Shown here: positions 5,476 through 12,178 of the stretch, one piece after another
Position numbering within the stretch: the stretch's first letter is position 1
Layout: the number at the start of each line of letters is the position of its first letter
Source of the DNA: CAZOHN01 sp964579325
Lineage (GTDB): Bacteria; Pseudomonadota; Alphaproteobacteria; Rhodobacterales; Rhodobacteraceae
DNA: 13,979 nt
Assembly: GCA_964579325.1 (NCBI GenBank)
Contig: CAZOHN010000088.1
Span: forward strand, 1-13,979
Reading direction: 5' to 3'
The notes under the pieces: generated by a model
What the model was told of the DNA's origin: nothing
The model's database searches: none
What the model saw: the letters and a program-made list of their open reading frames with translations, nothing else
Position numbers and translations under genes: made by a program

Positions 5476-6590
5476 CGCTCGCCCGGCCTGACGTCACCGC
5501 CGCGCGACGCCTTGTGGTCAAGATCGGGTCGGCGCTGCTGGTCGACCAGAAATCCGGCCGCCTGCGCGCAGCCTGGCTGCATGCGCTTGCCGAGGACGTG
5601 GCCGAGGCCAAGGCGCGCGGCACCGACGTGATCCTCGTCTCTTCGGGGTCGATCGCTCTTGGCCGCCGGGTGCTTGGCCTGCCCAGCGGTCCGCTCGCGC
5701 TCGAACAGTCGCAGGCCGCTGCAGCGGTGGGCCAGATCCGCCTCGCCCGCGCCTACGAGGAGGCGCTCCAGCCCCACGGCATCACCACCGCGCAGGTGCT
5801 GGTCACGCTGGAGGACACCGAGGATCGCCGCCGCTACCTCAACTCCCGCGCCACCATGGCAACGCTGCTCACGCTTGGCGTCGTGCCGATCGTGAACGAG
5901 AACGACACCGTCGCGACCGACGAGATACGCTTTGGCGATAACGACCGCCTCGCCGCGCAGATCGCGGCCACCGTGGGCGCGGACCAGCTTGTCCTGCTGT
6001 CCGACGTCGACGGCTTCTATTCCGCCAACCCCAAGGTCGATCCCGCTGCGCGCCGCTTCGACCTGATCGAGACGATCACCCCCGAGGTTGAGGCAATGGC
6101 GGGCGATGCCGTCTCGGGGGTGTCCAAGGGCGGCATGAAGACCAAGCTGATGGCCGCGCGCACTGCCGTGGGAGCGGGCTGCGCCATGGCGATCACGGAA
6201 GGCTCGGTACTGCGGCCGCTCGCCGCGCTGGCCGAGGGCGCGACCTGCACCTGGTTTCTCCCCGACGGCGACCCGCAGCTTGCGCGCAAGCGCTGGATCG
6301 CGGCGATGAAGCCCAAGGGGGGCGTGAAGGTCGACGAGGGGGCGGCGGCGGCGCTCACGCAGGGGAAATCACTCTTGCCCGCAGGCGTGCGCGGGGTGAC
6401 AGGCAGCTTCGGCCGGGGCGACCCGGTCTCGATCCTCGGCCCGCATGGCGAGGAACTCGGCAAGGGCCTGGCGCGCTATACCGCCGAGGAAGCGCGGCTC
6501 ATCATGGGACACCGCTCGGACGAGATCGGCGCGATCCTGGGCTACCCGGGCCGCGCCGCGCTGATCCACCGCGACGACATGGCGATCTAG
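5463..6590 (+). CDS. proB: Glutamate 5-kinase
   Basis: ProB phosphorylates L-glutamate with ATP to gamma-glutamyl phosphate, the first and normally proline-inhibited step of proline synthesis in the cytoplasm. The 375 residues hold an amino-acid kinase domain (about 13-265) with VVKIGSALL (18-26), VSSGSIALG (59-67), PIVNENDTV (142-150), FGDND (157-161) and SKGGMKTK (221-228). A C-terminal PUA domain follows from about 277. This is the long ProB type; length is normal. The ATG at 5463 is supported by GGAG (5451-5454) 8 bases upstream and by MATVTLARP leading straight into the first kinase strand. The start overlaps the obgE end by 13 bases, indicating co-transcription. proA, the next enzyme, follows after one intervening gene. 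Confidence 0.97.
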   Translation: MATVTLARPDVTAARRLVVKIGSALLVDQKSGRLRAAWLHALAEDVAEAKARGTDVILVSSGSIALGRRVLGLPSGPLALEQSQAAAAVGQIRLARAYEEALQPHGITTAQVLVTLEDTEDRRRYLNSRATMATLLTLGVVPIVNENDTVATDEIRFGDNDRLAAQIAATVGADQLVLLSDVDGFYSANPKVDPAARRFDLIETITPEVEAMAGDAVSGVSKGGMKTKLMAARTAVGAGCAMAITEGSVLRPLAALAEGATCTWFLPDGDPQLARKRWIAAMKPKGGVKVDEGAAAALTQGKSLLPAGVRGVTGSFGRGDPVSILGPHGEELGKGLARYTAEEARLIMGHRSDEIGAILGYPGRAALIHRDDMAI

Positions 6591-6608
6591 CCTGGACGGG
6601 AGGCGCGC

Positions 6609-7157
6609 ATGCACTGCCTGTTCTTCGATGTCCGCCCGAAGCCCGGCCACATGGTCCACTACTTCGAGCATGTTGCGCTCCTGAAACCCGTTCTGGCGCG
6701 GCATGAGGGGCTGGTGTTTGTCGACCGCTACCGCCCGCTCGATGACCCGGATGCGATCCTCTCCCACCAGATCTGGACAGGTGAGGCAGCGATTGCCGCC
6801 TGGCGCGCGGATGCCACCCACCGTGCCTCGCAGGCCGCCGGGCGGAGGGTGCATTTCGAGAGCTACCGGATCCGCGTCGGCCCGCAAGTCTCTGCCGAAG
6901 GGCCAGACGACCTTGCCGGGCGTTTCGTCGTGGCCGCCTATGGCCCCGCCCCTGCCGCTTTCCCCGGAGGCCGCGTGTTCGAGAGCGTCAACCACGAGGG
7001 CAGCTTCGTGACGCTTCTCGCAACGGACCGGGGTGGTCTTGCCCGCGACGCCGCACAGCGGGCGTGGGACGGCAGCGCCGAGATGGTGCGCGTCTTCTCG
7101 ATCACGCGCGACTACACGATGACCGACCGCGCCGAGGCCCCGCAGCCGGGGGTGTGA
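6609..7157 (+). CDS. ABM-like dimeric alpha/beta-barrel protein
   Basis: The first 90 of 182 residues resemble the antibiotic biosynthesis monooxygenase (ABM) fold, a small ferredoxin-like unit. FFDVRPKPGHMVHYFEHV is strand plus helix, LVFVDRYRPL is a strand, and ILSHQIWTGEAAIAAWRADATHRASQ is the family's typical W-x-(5-8)-W helix followed by H-x-x-x-Q. ESYRIRVG ends the unit. Residues 105-171 may be a second, degenerate copy (FESVNHEGSFVTLLATDRG, VRVFSITRDYT). Family members include heme-degrading enzymes, quinone oxygenases and many proteins without known chemistry; no specific ligand residues are recognised, so no reaction is assigned. GGGAGG (6598-6603) lies 5 bases before the ATG. The gene sits 18 bases after proB and about 70 before proA, so it is probably co-transcribed with them. 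Confidence 0.8.
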   Translation: MHCLFFDVRPKPGHMVHYFEHVALLKPVLARHEGLVFVDRYRPLDDPDAILSHQIWTGEAAIAAWRADATHRASQAAGRRVHFESYRIRVGPQVSAEGPDDLAGRFVVAAYGPAPAAFPGGRVFESVNHEGSFVTLLATDRGGLARDAAQRAWDGSAEMVRVFSITRDYTMTDRAEAPQPGV

Positions 7158-7225
7158 GCGGCGGGGGCAATGGACAGCCGCCCTTCGCAGGCGTATCGCT
7201 GTGGCCAACCCGGAAGGAATCGAAC

Positions 7226-8500
7226 ATGGCGGACGGAACCGAAGGGCTGTCGCCCCAGGATCTCATCGCGGCGATGGGGGAGCGCGCCCGTTCCGCGGCG
7301 ACCGAGCTTGCCTACGCGACGGCTGCACAGAAGCGCGCGGCACTGCTTGCCGCCGCGGACACGCTCTGGGGCCGCCGGGCCGATGTACTTGCCGCCAACG
7401 CCCTCGACCTCTCCTATGGTCAGTCCAAGGGCCTGAGCCCGGCGATGATGGACCGCCTGAGGCTCGACGAGGGGCGCCTGACGGGGATCGTCGGGAGCCT
7501 GCGCGCCGTTGCGGATCAGGCCGATCCGGTTGGCCAGGTCCTCGCCGAGTGGGACATGCCTTCGGGCCTGCACATTCGCCGCGTCCGCACGCCCCTCGGC
7601 GTGGTCGGCGTGATCTACGAGAGCCGTCCGAACGTCACCGCCGATGCCGGCGCGCTCTGCCTCAAAGCCGGGAATGCGGTGATCCTGCGCGGCGGGTCGG
7701 AGAGCTTCCATTCCTCCGCCGCGATCCATGCCGCGATGGTCGATGGCCTGCGCGCCGCGGGGTTGCCCGAGGATGCGATCCAGCGCGTGCCGGTGCGTGA
7801 CCGCGAGGCGGTGGCCGCGATGCTGCGCGCGGTCGAGCATATCGACGTGATCGTGCCACGCGGCGGCAGGGGCCTGGTCGGGCTGGTGCAGGCCGAAGCG
7901 CGGGTGCCGGTCTTTGCCCACCTCGAGGGCATCTGTCACGTCTACCTCGACTGTGACGCCGACCCCGTGAAGGCACGGGCCGTCGTGCTGAACGCAAAGA
8001 CCCGCCGCACCGGCGTCTGCGGCGCGGCCGAGTGCCTGCTTATCCATCGTGACCTCGTGGACGGGCTCGGCGCCGAGGTGATCGCCGATCTTGTCGCCGC
8101 GGGCGTCGAGGTCCGGGGCGGGGACGGGCTGCACCATCTTCCCGGCGTGGTCCCCGCGCGGCCGGACGATTTCGGCCATGAGTTCCTAGACATGATCATC
8201 GCGACCGCGTTGGTGGATGACGTGGACAGCGCCATCGCGCATATCCGCCGACATGGCTCGAGCCACACCGAAAGCATCCTGACCGAGAACGATGCCACCG
8301 CGGCGCGGTTCTTCGAACGCCTCGACAGCGCGATCCTGATGCGCAACGCATCCACGCAGTTCGCAGACGGCGGCGAGTTCGGGATGGGTGCCGAGATCGG
8401 CATCGCAACGGGCAAGCTGCACGCGCGTGGGCCGGTCGGGGCCGAGCAACTGACGAGTTTCAAGTATCTCGTGACCGGCGACGGGACGGTGCGCGCCTGA
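7226..8500 (+). CDS. proA: Gamma-glutamyl phosphate reductase
   Basis: ProA reduces gamma-glutamyl phosphate with NADPH to glutamate 5-semialdehyde, which cyclises on the way to proline. The 424 residues match the family length (about 415-420). YESRPNVTADAGALCLKAGN (131-150) and VILRGGSES (152-160) form the cofactor region. VPRGGRGLVGLV (210-221) follows. NAKTRRTGVCGAAECLL (256-272) carries the catalytic Cys at 265. FGMGAEIGIATGKLHARGP (385-403) with EQLTSFKYLV is the conserved end. The ATG at 7226 follows AAGGA (7214-7218) with 7-base spacing; the frame remains open upstream into the previous gene but without family similarity. It is convergent with chpT, only 17 bases apart, so terminators must overlap coding sequence or be shared. 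Confidence 0.97.
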   Translation: MADGTEGLSPQDLIAAMGERARSAATELAYATAAQKRAALLAAADTLWGRRADVLAANALDLSYGQSKGLSPAMMDRLRLDEGRLTGIVGSLRAVADQADPVGQVLAEWDMPSGLHIRRVRTPLGVVGVIYESRPNVTADAGALCLKAGNAVILRGGSESFHSSAAIHAAMVDGLRAAGLPEDAIQRVPVRDREAVAAMLRAVEHIDVIVPRGGRGLVGLVQAEARVPVFAHLEGICHVYLDCDADPVKARAVVLNAKTRRTGVCGAAECLLIHRDLVDGLGAEVIADLVAAGVEVRGGDGLHHLPGVVPARPDDFGHEFLDMIIATALVDDVDSAIAHIRRHGSSHTESILTENDATAARFFERLDSAILMRNASTQFADGGEFGMGAEIGIATGKLHARGPVGAEQLTSFKYLVTGDGTVRA

Positions 8501-8517
8501 GGCTGAGAGCCAGGCGG

Positions 8518-9144
8518 TCAGAAGGTGAAGGCTACGCCGGTCTCGTTCCACGTCACGCGCAGCTTGCGCCGCAGGGCCGCGGCGGCGCGGGGGGCGAGCG
8601 CGAACTGCACCTCGGCCCCCCGCGCGCCTTCGGGCAACGGCCCGCCAGCGAGCATCGCATCGAACTGGGGCTCGCGCCGCAGCCTCTCGCCGCGGCCTTC
8701 GACCCGCCAGGCCGTGCCGGTAAGGGTGACGTGGACTTGTCCGCCACGCGGCAGCGCGGTCTCGCAGCACAGGATGCACAGGAGCGCCAGCCGCGTCTCG
8801 GAGCGCGCCATGTCGCCCGGCGGCGACCACTGCACCGCGAGCCGCCCGTTGCCCCAGGTCTGGGCCAGCGTCTGGAGCAGTTCGGTCCGGCCGGTGGTCT
8901 GGCTCTCCGAGGCCGACCCGAAGGCAAGCCGCATCAGCTTGAGCCGGGTGGTGGCGCCGGCCACGCTGTCGGCCAGGAGCGCGAGTTCCGGCTGCCCGAC
9001 GCGCCCGTCGAGTTGCAGAAGCTCCACCCCGTTGGCGACGGCGCCGACGGGGCTCACGAGATCGTGGCAGATGCGCGAGGCGACAAGCGCGGCGAGACGG
9101 TCGGCTTCTGTTGCATCGCTGGGAGAGACGGCGGTATCAGGCAT
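8518..9144 (-). CDS. chpT: Histidine phosphotransferase ChpT
   Basis: ChpT relays phosphate from the hybrid kinase CckA to the response regulators CtrA and CpdR, controlling cell cycle in Caulobacter and motility, gene-transfer-agent and related traits in Rhodobacterales. The 208 residues match this family. The N-terminal dimerisation helices contain ALVASRICHDLVSPVGAVAN (19-38) with the phosphorylatable His27 and the following Asp. The helical hairpin continues through ELLQL and LALLADSVAGATTRLKLMRLAFGSA. The C-terminal half is a histidine-kinase-like ATPase fold without nucleotide-binding motifs, as expected. The ATG at 9144 has no visible Shine-Dalgarno sequence. It is divergent from the DUF3553 gene, with only 31 bases between starts, and convergent with proA. 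cckA and ctrA are not in the window. Confidence 0.93.
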   Translation of the reverse strand: MPDTAVSPSDATEADRLAALVASRICHDLVSPVGAVANGVELLQLDGRVGQPELALLADSVAGATTRLKLMRLAFGSASESQTTGRTELLQTLAQTWGNGRLAVQWSPPGDMARSETRLALLCILCCETALPRGGQVHVTLTGTAWRVEGRGERLRREPQFDAMLAGGPLPEGARGAEVQFALAPRAAAALRRKLRVTWNETGVAFTF

Positions 9145-9175
9145 GGGGTACCGGGAAGGGTCAGGAGGGCGGAAG

Positions 9176-9358
9176 GTGATCGGCGCGAACGGGTTCCTTG
9201 GGCCGGGAATGCTGGTGCGTCATCCGGGGCAGCCGGACTGGGGTCTGGGGCAAGTGCAATCGGTCATCGGGTCGCGCATCACCGTGAACTTCGAGAACAC
9301 TGGAAAGGTCGTGATCGACGGCAACCGCATTGAATTGTCACTGGAACTTGGTGCCTGA
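9176..9358 (+). CDS. DUF3553 protein, short beta-rich
   Basis: The 60-residue protein is a compact SH3-like or Tudor-like beta unit: FLGPGMLVRHPGQPDWGLGQVQSVIG, then ITVNFENTGKVVID. The pattern V-x-H-P-x-x-x-x-W-G-x-G-Q-V is typical of DUF3553 and resembles the small CarD/Tudor-like folds that bind protein or nucleic acid. The function is unknown. Two starts compete. The GTG at 9176 has a perfect AGGAGG (9163-9168) 7 bases upstream and gives the family's usual length. The ATG at 9143 would add 11 residues, but has no ribosome-binding site and shares the CATG with the chpT start on the other strand. The neighbour chpT is a regular partner of this gene in Rhodobacteraceae, as I recall. Confidence 0.85.
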   Translation: MIGANGFLGPGMLVRHPGQPDWGLGQVQSVIGSRITVNFENTGKVVIDGNRIELSLELGA

Positions 9359-9403
9359 TGCTCCGCGCAACCATACCGGGTGTGGCCCGGGGGTCAAGCG
9401 ATG

Positions 9404-9432
9404 TTGCCAAGGCGGGGGCGCGGGCCTAAGAA
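9404..9432 (+). promoter_or_regulatory. Candidate promoter of olsB-olsA
   Basis: TTGCCA (9404-9409), a 17-base spacer and TAAGAA (9427-9432) lie just before olsB. If used, transcription would begin about 6 bases before the ATG at 9445, giving a nearly leaderless message, consistent with the lack of a good Shine-Dalgarno there. No recognisable Pho box (repeated CTGTCAT) is present. A CCGGG/CCCGG hairpin at 9376-9390 precedes it without a T-run. Confidence 0.35.
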
Positions 9433-9444
9433 GCGCGCAACCCG

Positions 9445-10227
9445 ATGACCGACATGTTCGCAGCGCTCTCCCATCCTCCTCGGTTCGAGGCCCGTCTCGC
9501 TTCAAGCGAGGACGAGGTTCGGGCCGCGCAGCGGTTGCGCTATGCGGTGTTCGTCGAGGAACTGGGAGGTGACGGCGCGCTGGTCGATCATGACGCACGG
9601 ATCGAGTGCGACGCCTTCGACCCGTACTGCGAGCACCTCCTGCTTTTCGACAAGGCCGATGGCGACGAGGTTGTAGGTGTCTACCGGCTGATGACGGGAG
9701 CGGGCGCTGCGCGGGGGATCGGGTTCTACTCGGCGGGCGAGTACGACCTCGGCCCGCTGCTCGGTTCGGGGCGCAGCCTGCTGGAGCTCGGCCGATCCTG
9801 CCTGCACGCCAACTACCGGGGCAGCGCGGGGATGTTCCATCTGTGGAACGCGCTGGCCGAATTCGTGATCTCGCGCGGGATCGAGGTTCTGTTCGGCGTG
9901 GCGAGCTTCCACGGGACGGATGTCGAGGCGCTGGCGCAACCCCTGTCCTATCTGCACTATCACCACCTTGCGCCCCCCGGGCTGCGCGTGCGGGTTCTGC
10001 CGCAGCACTTCCAGCGGATGGACCTGCTGCCGCCCGAAGCGGTCGACCGCAAGGCGGCGATGACGGCCTCGCCGGCACTCATCAAGGCCTATCTGCGGCT
10101 GGGCGGCTTCGTGGGCGAGGGGGCCTTTGTCGACCGGGCGTTCAACACCACCGACGTCTGCCTCGTGATGGACACCGCGCAGATGAACGCGCGGCACCGC
10201 GATTTCTACACCAAGGCGCGCAAGTGA
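9445..10227 (+). CDS. olsB: OlsB-type ornithine/amino-acid N-acyltransferase
   Basis: OlsB joins a 3-hydroxy-acyl chain from acyl-ACP to the alpha-amino group of ornithine, giving the lyso-ornithine lipid. The related GlsB does this with glutamine. The 260 residues show the autoinducer-synthase/GNAT-like fold of this family: RLRYAVFVEELGGDG (31-45), VDHDARIECDAFDPYCEHLL (47-66), VVGVYRLM (76-83) and LELGRSCLHANYRGSAGMFHLW (113-134). FGVASFHGTDVE (150-161) follows, then PALIKAYLRLGGFVGEGAFVDRAFNTTDVCLVM to the end. Length is near that of known OlsB. Ornithine is the likeliest substrate because olsA follows with a 4-base GTGA overlap. Glutamine or other amino acids cannot be excluded from sequence. 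The ATG at 9445 lacks a good ribosome-binding site; an in-frame ATG at 9454 is an alternative. Confidence 0.9.
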   Translation: MTDMFAALSHPPRFEARLASSEDEVRAAQRLRYAVFVEELGGDGALVDHDARIECDAFDPYCEHLLLFDKADGDEVVGVYRLMTGAGAARGIGFYSAGEYDLGPLLGSGRSLLELGRSCLHANYRGSAGMFHLWNALAEFVISRGIEVLFGVASFHGTDVEALAQPLSYLHYHHLAPPGLRVRVLPQHFQRMDLLPPEAVDRKAAMTASPALIKAYLRLGGFVGEGAFVDRAFNTTDVCLVMDTAQMNARHRDFYTKARK

Positions 10228-11063
10228 CCACCTGGGTGGGGGACCCGCCACCCCTCGCCGCACCGCCGGGGGCTGCGGGGTGGCTCCTGGTGGTGCTCCG
10301 GGGTGGTGCGCTGGGGATCGTCACTTTCGGCTGCCTTGGCCTTCTGCTGGTGGTGCGGCTGGTCGAGCGGCCGCTCTGCGGCCTGCACCGCCCGGTGACG
10401 CCGCGCATCACCCGTTTCGTCTGCCGCAGCGCGTTCCGCATCCTTGGCATCCGGCATGTCATTCACGGCCACCCGATGCAACTGCACGGGGCGATTGTCG
10501 CCAACCACTCCTCCTGGCTCGACATCTTCGCGCTCAATGCCTGTGACCTGATCTACTTCGTTTCGAAATCCGAGGTCGCGGGTTGGCCCGGTATAGGCTG
10601 GCTTGCCCGGGCAACGGGGACGGTGTTCATCAATCGCAACGGGCGTGAGGCGGCCGAGCAGAAGCGGATGTTCGAGGACCGTCTCGATGCCGGGCATCGG
10701 CTGCTGTTCTTCCCGGAGGGGACAAGCACCGATGGGCTTCGTCTTCTGCATTTCAAGTCAACGCTCTTCGCGGCGTTCTTCACGCAACCCATCAGGGATA
10801 CCTGCGCCATACAGCCGGTGACGGTGGCCTACACCACGCCCGAGGGTGAGGATGCGCGGTTCTACGGTTGGTGGGGCGACATGGACTTCGGATCGCACCT
10901 GCTGAAGGTCCTGGCTGCGCGGCAACAAGGGCAGGTCGACGTGATATTCCACGCGCCGATCCCACTGGACGAGGTCGCCAACCGCAAGGCGCTGGCGGCG
11001 GAGGCGGAGGTCGCGGTGCGGGCGGGGCTGCGCGCGGTGCTGGGGGCGCGGATGGTGGACTAG
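10224..11063 (+). CDS. olsA: OlsA-type lyso-ornithine lipid O-acyltransferase
   Basis: OlsA adds the second fatty acyl chain, esterifying the hydroxyl of the lyso-ornithine lipid; it belongs to the PlsC acyltransferase family, and some homologues also acylate lyso-phosphatidate. The 279 residues include a membrane segment at about 18-46 and the acyltransferase signatures NHSSWLD (94-100, the H-x4-D catalytic pair His95/Asp100), GTVFINRNGR (132-141), FFPEGTSTDG (162-171) and AIQPVTVAY (195-203). It is an inner-membrane enzyme with a cytoplasmic active site. The GTG start is chosen because it overlaps the olsB stop codon (GTGA), implying translational coupling. The order olsB-olsA is the common alphaproteobacterial arrangement. 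The stop is followed by an 85-base gap before the ureohydrolase gene. Confidence 0.92.
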   Translation: MTTWVGDPPPLAAPPGAAGWLLVVLRGGALGIVTFGCLGLLLVVRLVERPLCGLHRPVTPRITRFVCRSAFRILGIRHVIHGHPMQLHGAIVANHSSWLDIFALNACDLIYFVSKSEVAGWPGIGWLARATGTVFINRNGREAAEQKRMFEDRLDAGHRLLFFPEGTSTDGLRLLHFKSTLFAAFFTQPIRDTCAIQPVTVAYTTPEGEDARFYGWWGDMDFGSHLLKVLAARQQGQVDVIFHAPIPLDEVANRKALAAEAEVAVRAGLRAVLGARMVD

Positions 11064-11148
11064 GCGGGCGCGCGCCGGCGTGGCGACCGGGGCTTTTATC
11101 CCGGCGCGGAACCGGGTTGAGTGGCACCCGTTGGCAGGAGTACCCGAC

Positions 11149-12087
11149 ATGGCGACGCTTCTTGAGATGATGGGTGGGCGGGCAGTAGAGACCTTCTTCG
11201 GCTTGCCACGCTGCCGCGACCTCACGCGGCTGGACGCACGCATGGCGCTTATCGGGGCGGGGATGGCGACGCCCTATGCCAACGTGGGCGCCTATTGCGC
11301 CGCGGCGCCGGCGGCCCTTCGCGACGCCTCGGCCGACTATGCCTCGAACTTCGGGCACGTGAACTTCGACCTCGGTGGGCCGGTGCTGCCGCCGGGTACG
11401 GAGGCCGTCGACGCGGGCGACCTGCCGCAGGACGAGGCCGACCCCGAAGGCAACAGGGCGCGCATCTTCGGGGCGGTCTCGGCGGTGCTCGACCGGCGCG
11501 GGGTCCCGGTGCTGATCGGCGGCGACGACTCCGTGCCGATCCCGATGCTGGAAGCCTTTGGCGCACGGGGGCGATCCTACACCGTGCTCCAGATCGACGC
11601 GCACATCGATTGGCGCGACGAGGTGCAGGGCGAACGGCTGGGTCTGTCCTCGACGATGCGCCGGGCCTCTGAAATGGCACACATCGAGCGGATCGTGCAG
11701 GTGGGCGCGCGGGGGCAGGGCTCGGCCCGGGAGAGCGATTTTGCCGATGCGCGGGCCGCGGGCGTCGAGTTCGTCTTTGCGGGCGAGGTGGCGCGGGGCG
11801 GCGTGGGGCGGGCGCTCGACCTGATCCCGCAAGGCGCCGAGGTCATCGTCTGCCTCGACTTCGATGCGCTCGACCCCGCCATCATGCCCGCGGTGATCGG
11901 GCGGACTTCGGGTGGGCTTGCCTATTGGGACGTGCTTTCACTGATCGGCGGCGCGGCCGAAAAGGGAAGGATCGCGGCGGTGGGCATGGTGGAGTTCATG
12001 CCAGCCCGCGATATCGACGGGGTCGGCGCGATGACGGCGGTGCAGCTTCTGGCGGCGACGCTGGGGATCATTGCGCGGCAGGGTTGA
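11149..12087 (+). CDS. Ureohydrolase-family protein with variant active site
   Basis: This 312-residue protein belongs to the arginase/agmatinase/formiminoglutamase fold, whose members cleave guanidino groups using two Mn ions (Ni in some). Metal-site landmarks in order are PVLIGGDDSVPIP (120-132), IDAHIDWRDE (149-158), VCLDFDALDP (234-243) and VGMVEFMPARD (278-288). DAHID and DFDALD keep the usual aspartate and histidine ligands (Asp150, His152, Asp154, Asp237, Asp239) and Glu282. Two textbook residues are changed: the first metal-ligand histidine in GGDHS is Asp127, and the HGT loop histidine is replaced in GLSSTMRRASE (165-175). Similar GGDD proteins are, as I recall, annotated as agmatinase-family in marine Rhodobacterales, but the substrate is open. 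The ATG at 11149 has AGGAG (11136-11140) 8 bases upstream; the frame is open further upstream without family sequence. Confidence 0.85.
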   Translation: MATLLEMMGGRAVETFFGLPRCRDLTRLDARMALIGAGMATPYANVGAYCAAAPAALRDASADYASNFGHVNFDLGGPVLPPGTEAVDAGDLPQDEADPEGNRARIFGAVSAVLDRRGVPVLIGGDDSVPIPMLEAFGARGRSYTVLQIDAHIDWRDEVQGERLGLSSTMRRASEMAHIERIVQVGARGQGSARESDFADARAAGVEFVFAGEVARGGVGRALDLIPQGAEVIVCLDFDALDPAIMPAVIGRTSGGLAYWDVLSLIGGAAEKGRIAAVGMVEFMPARDIDGVGAMTAVQLLAATLGIIARQG

Positions 12088-12178
12088 ACGCGGCGCTTGG
12101 TTCGACTCTCTGGCCGTGTCAGCATCGGGGCGTTGGATCGCCGCAGGTTGCGGACCTTTGCCCCGGAGACATTGCGCC

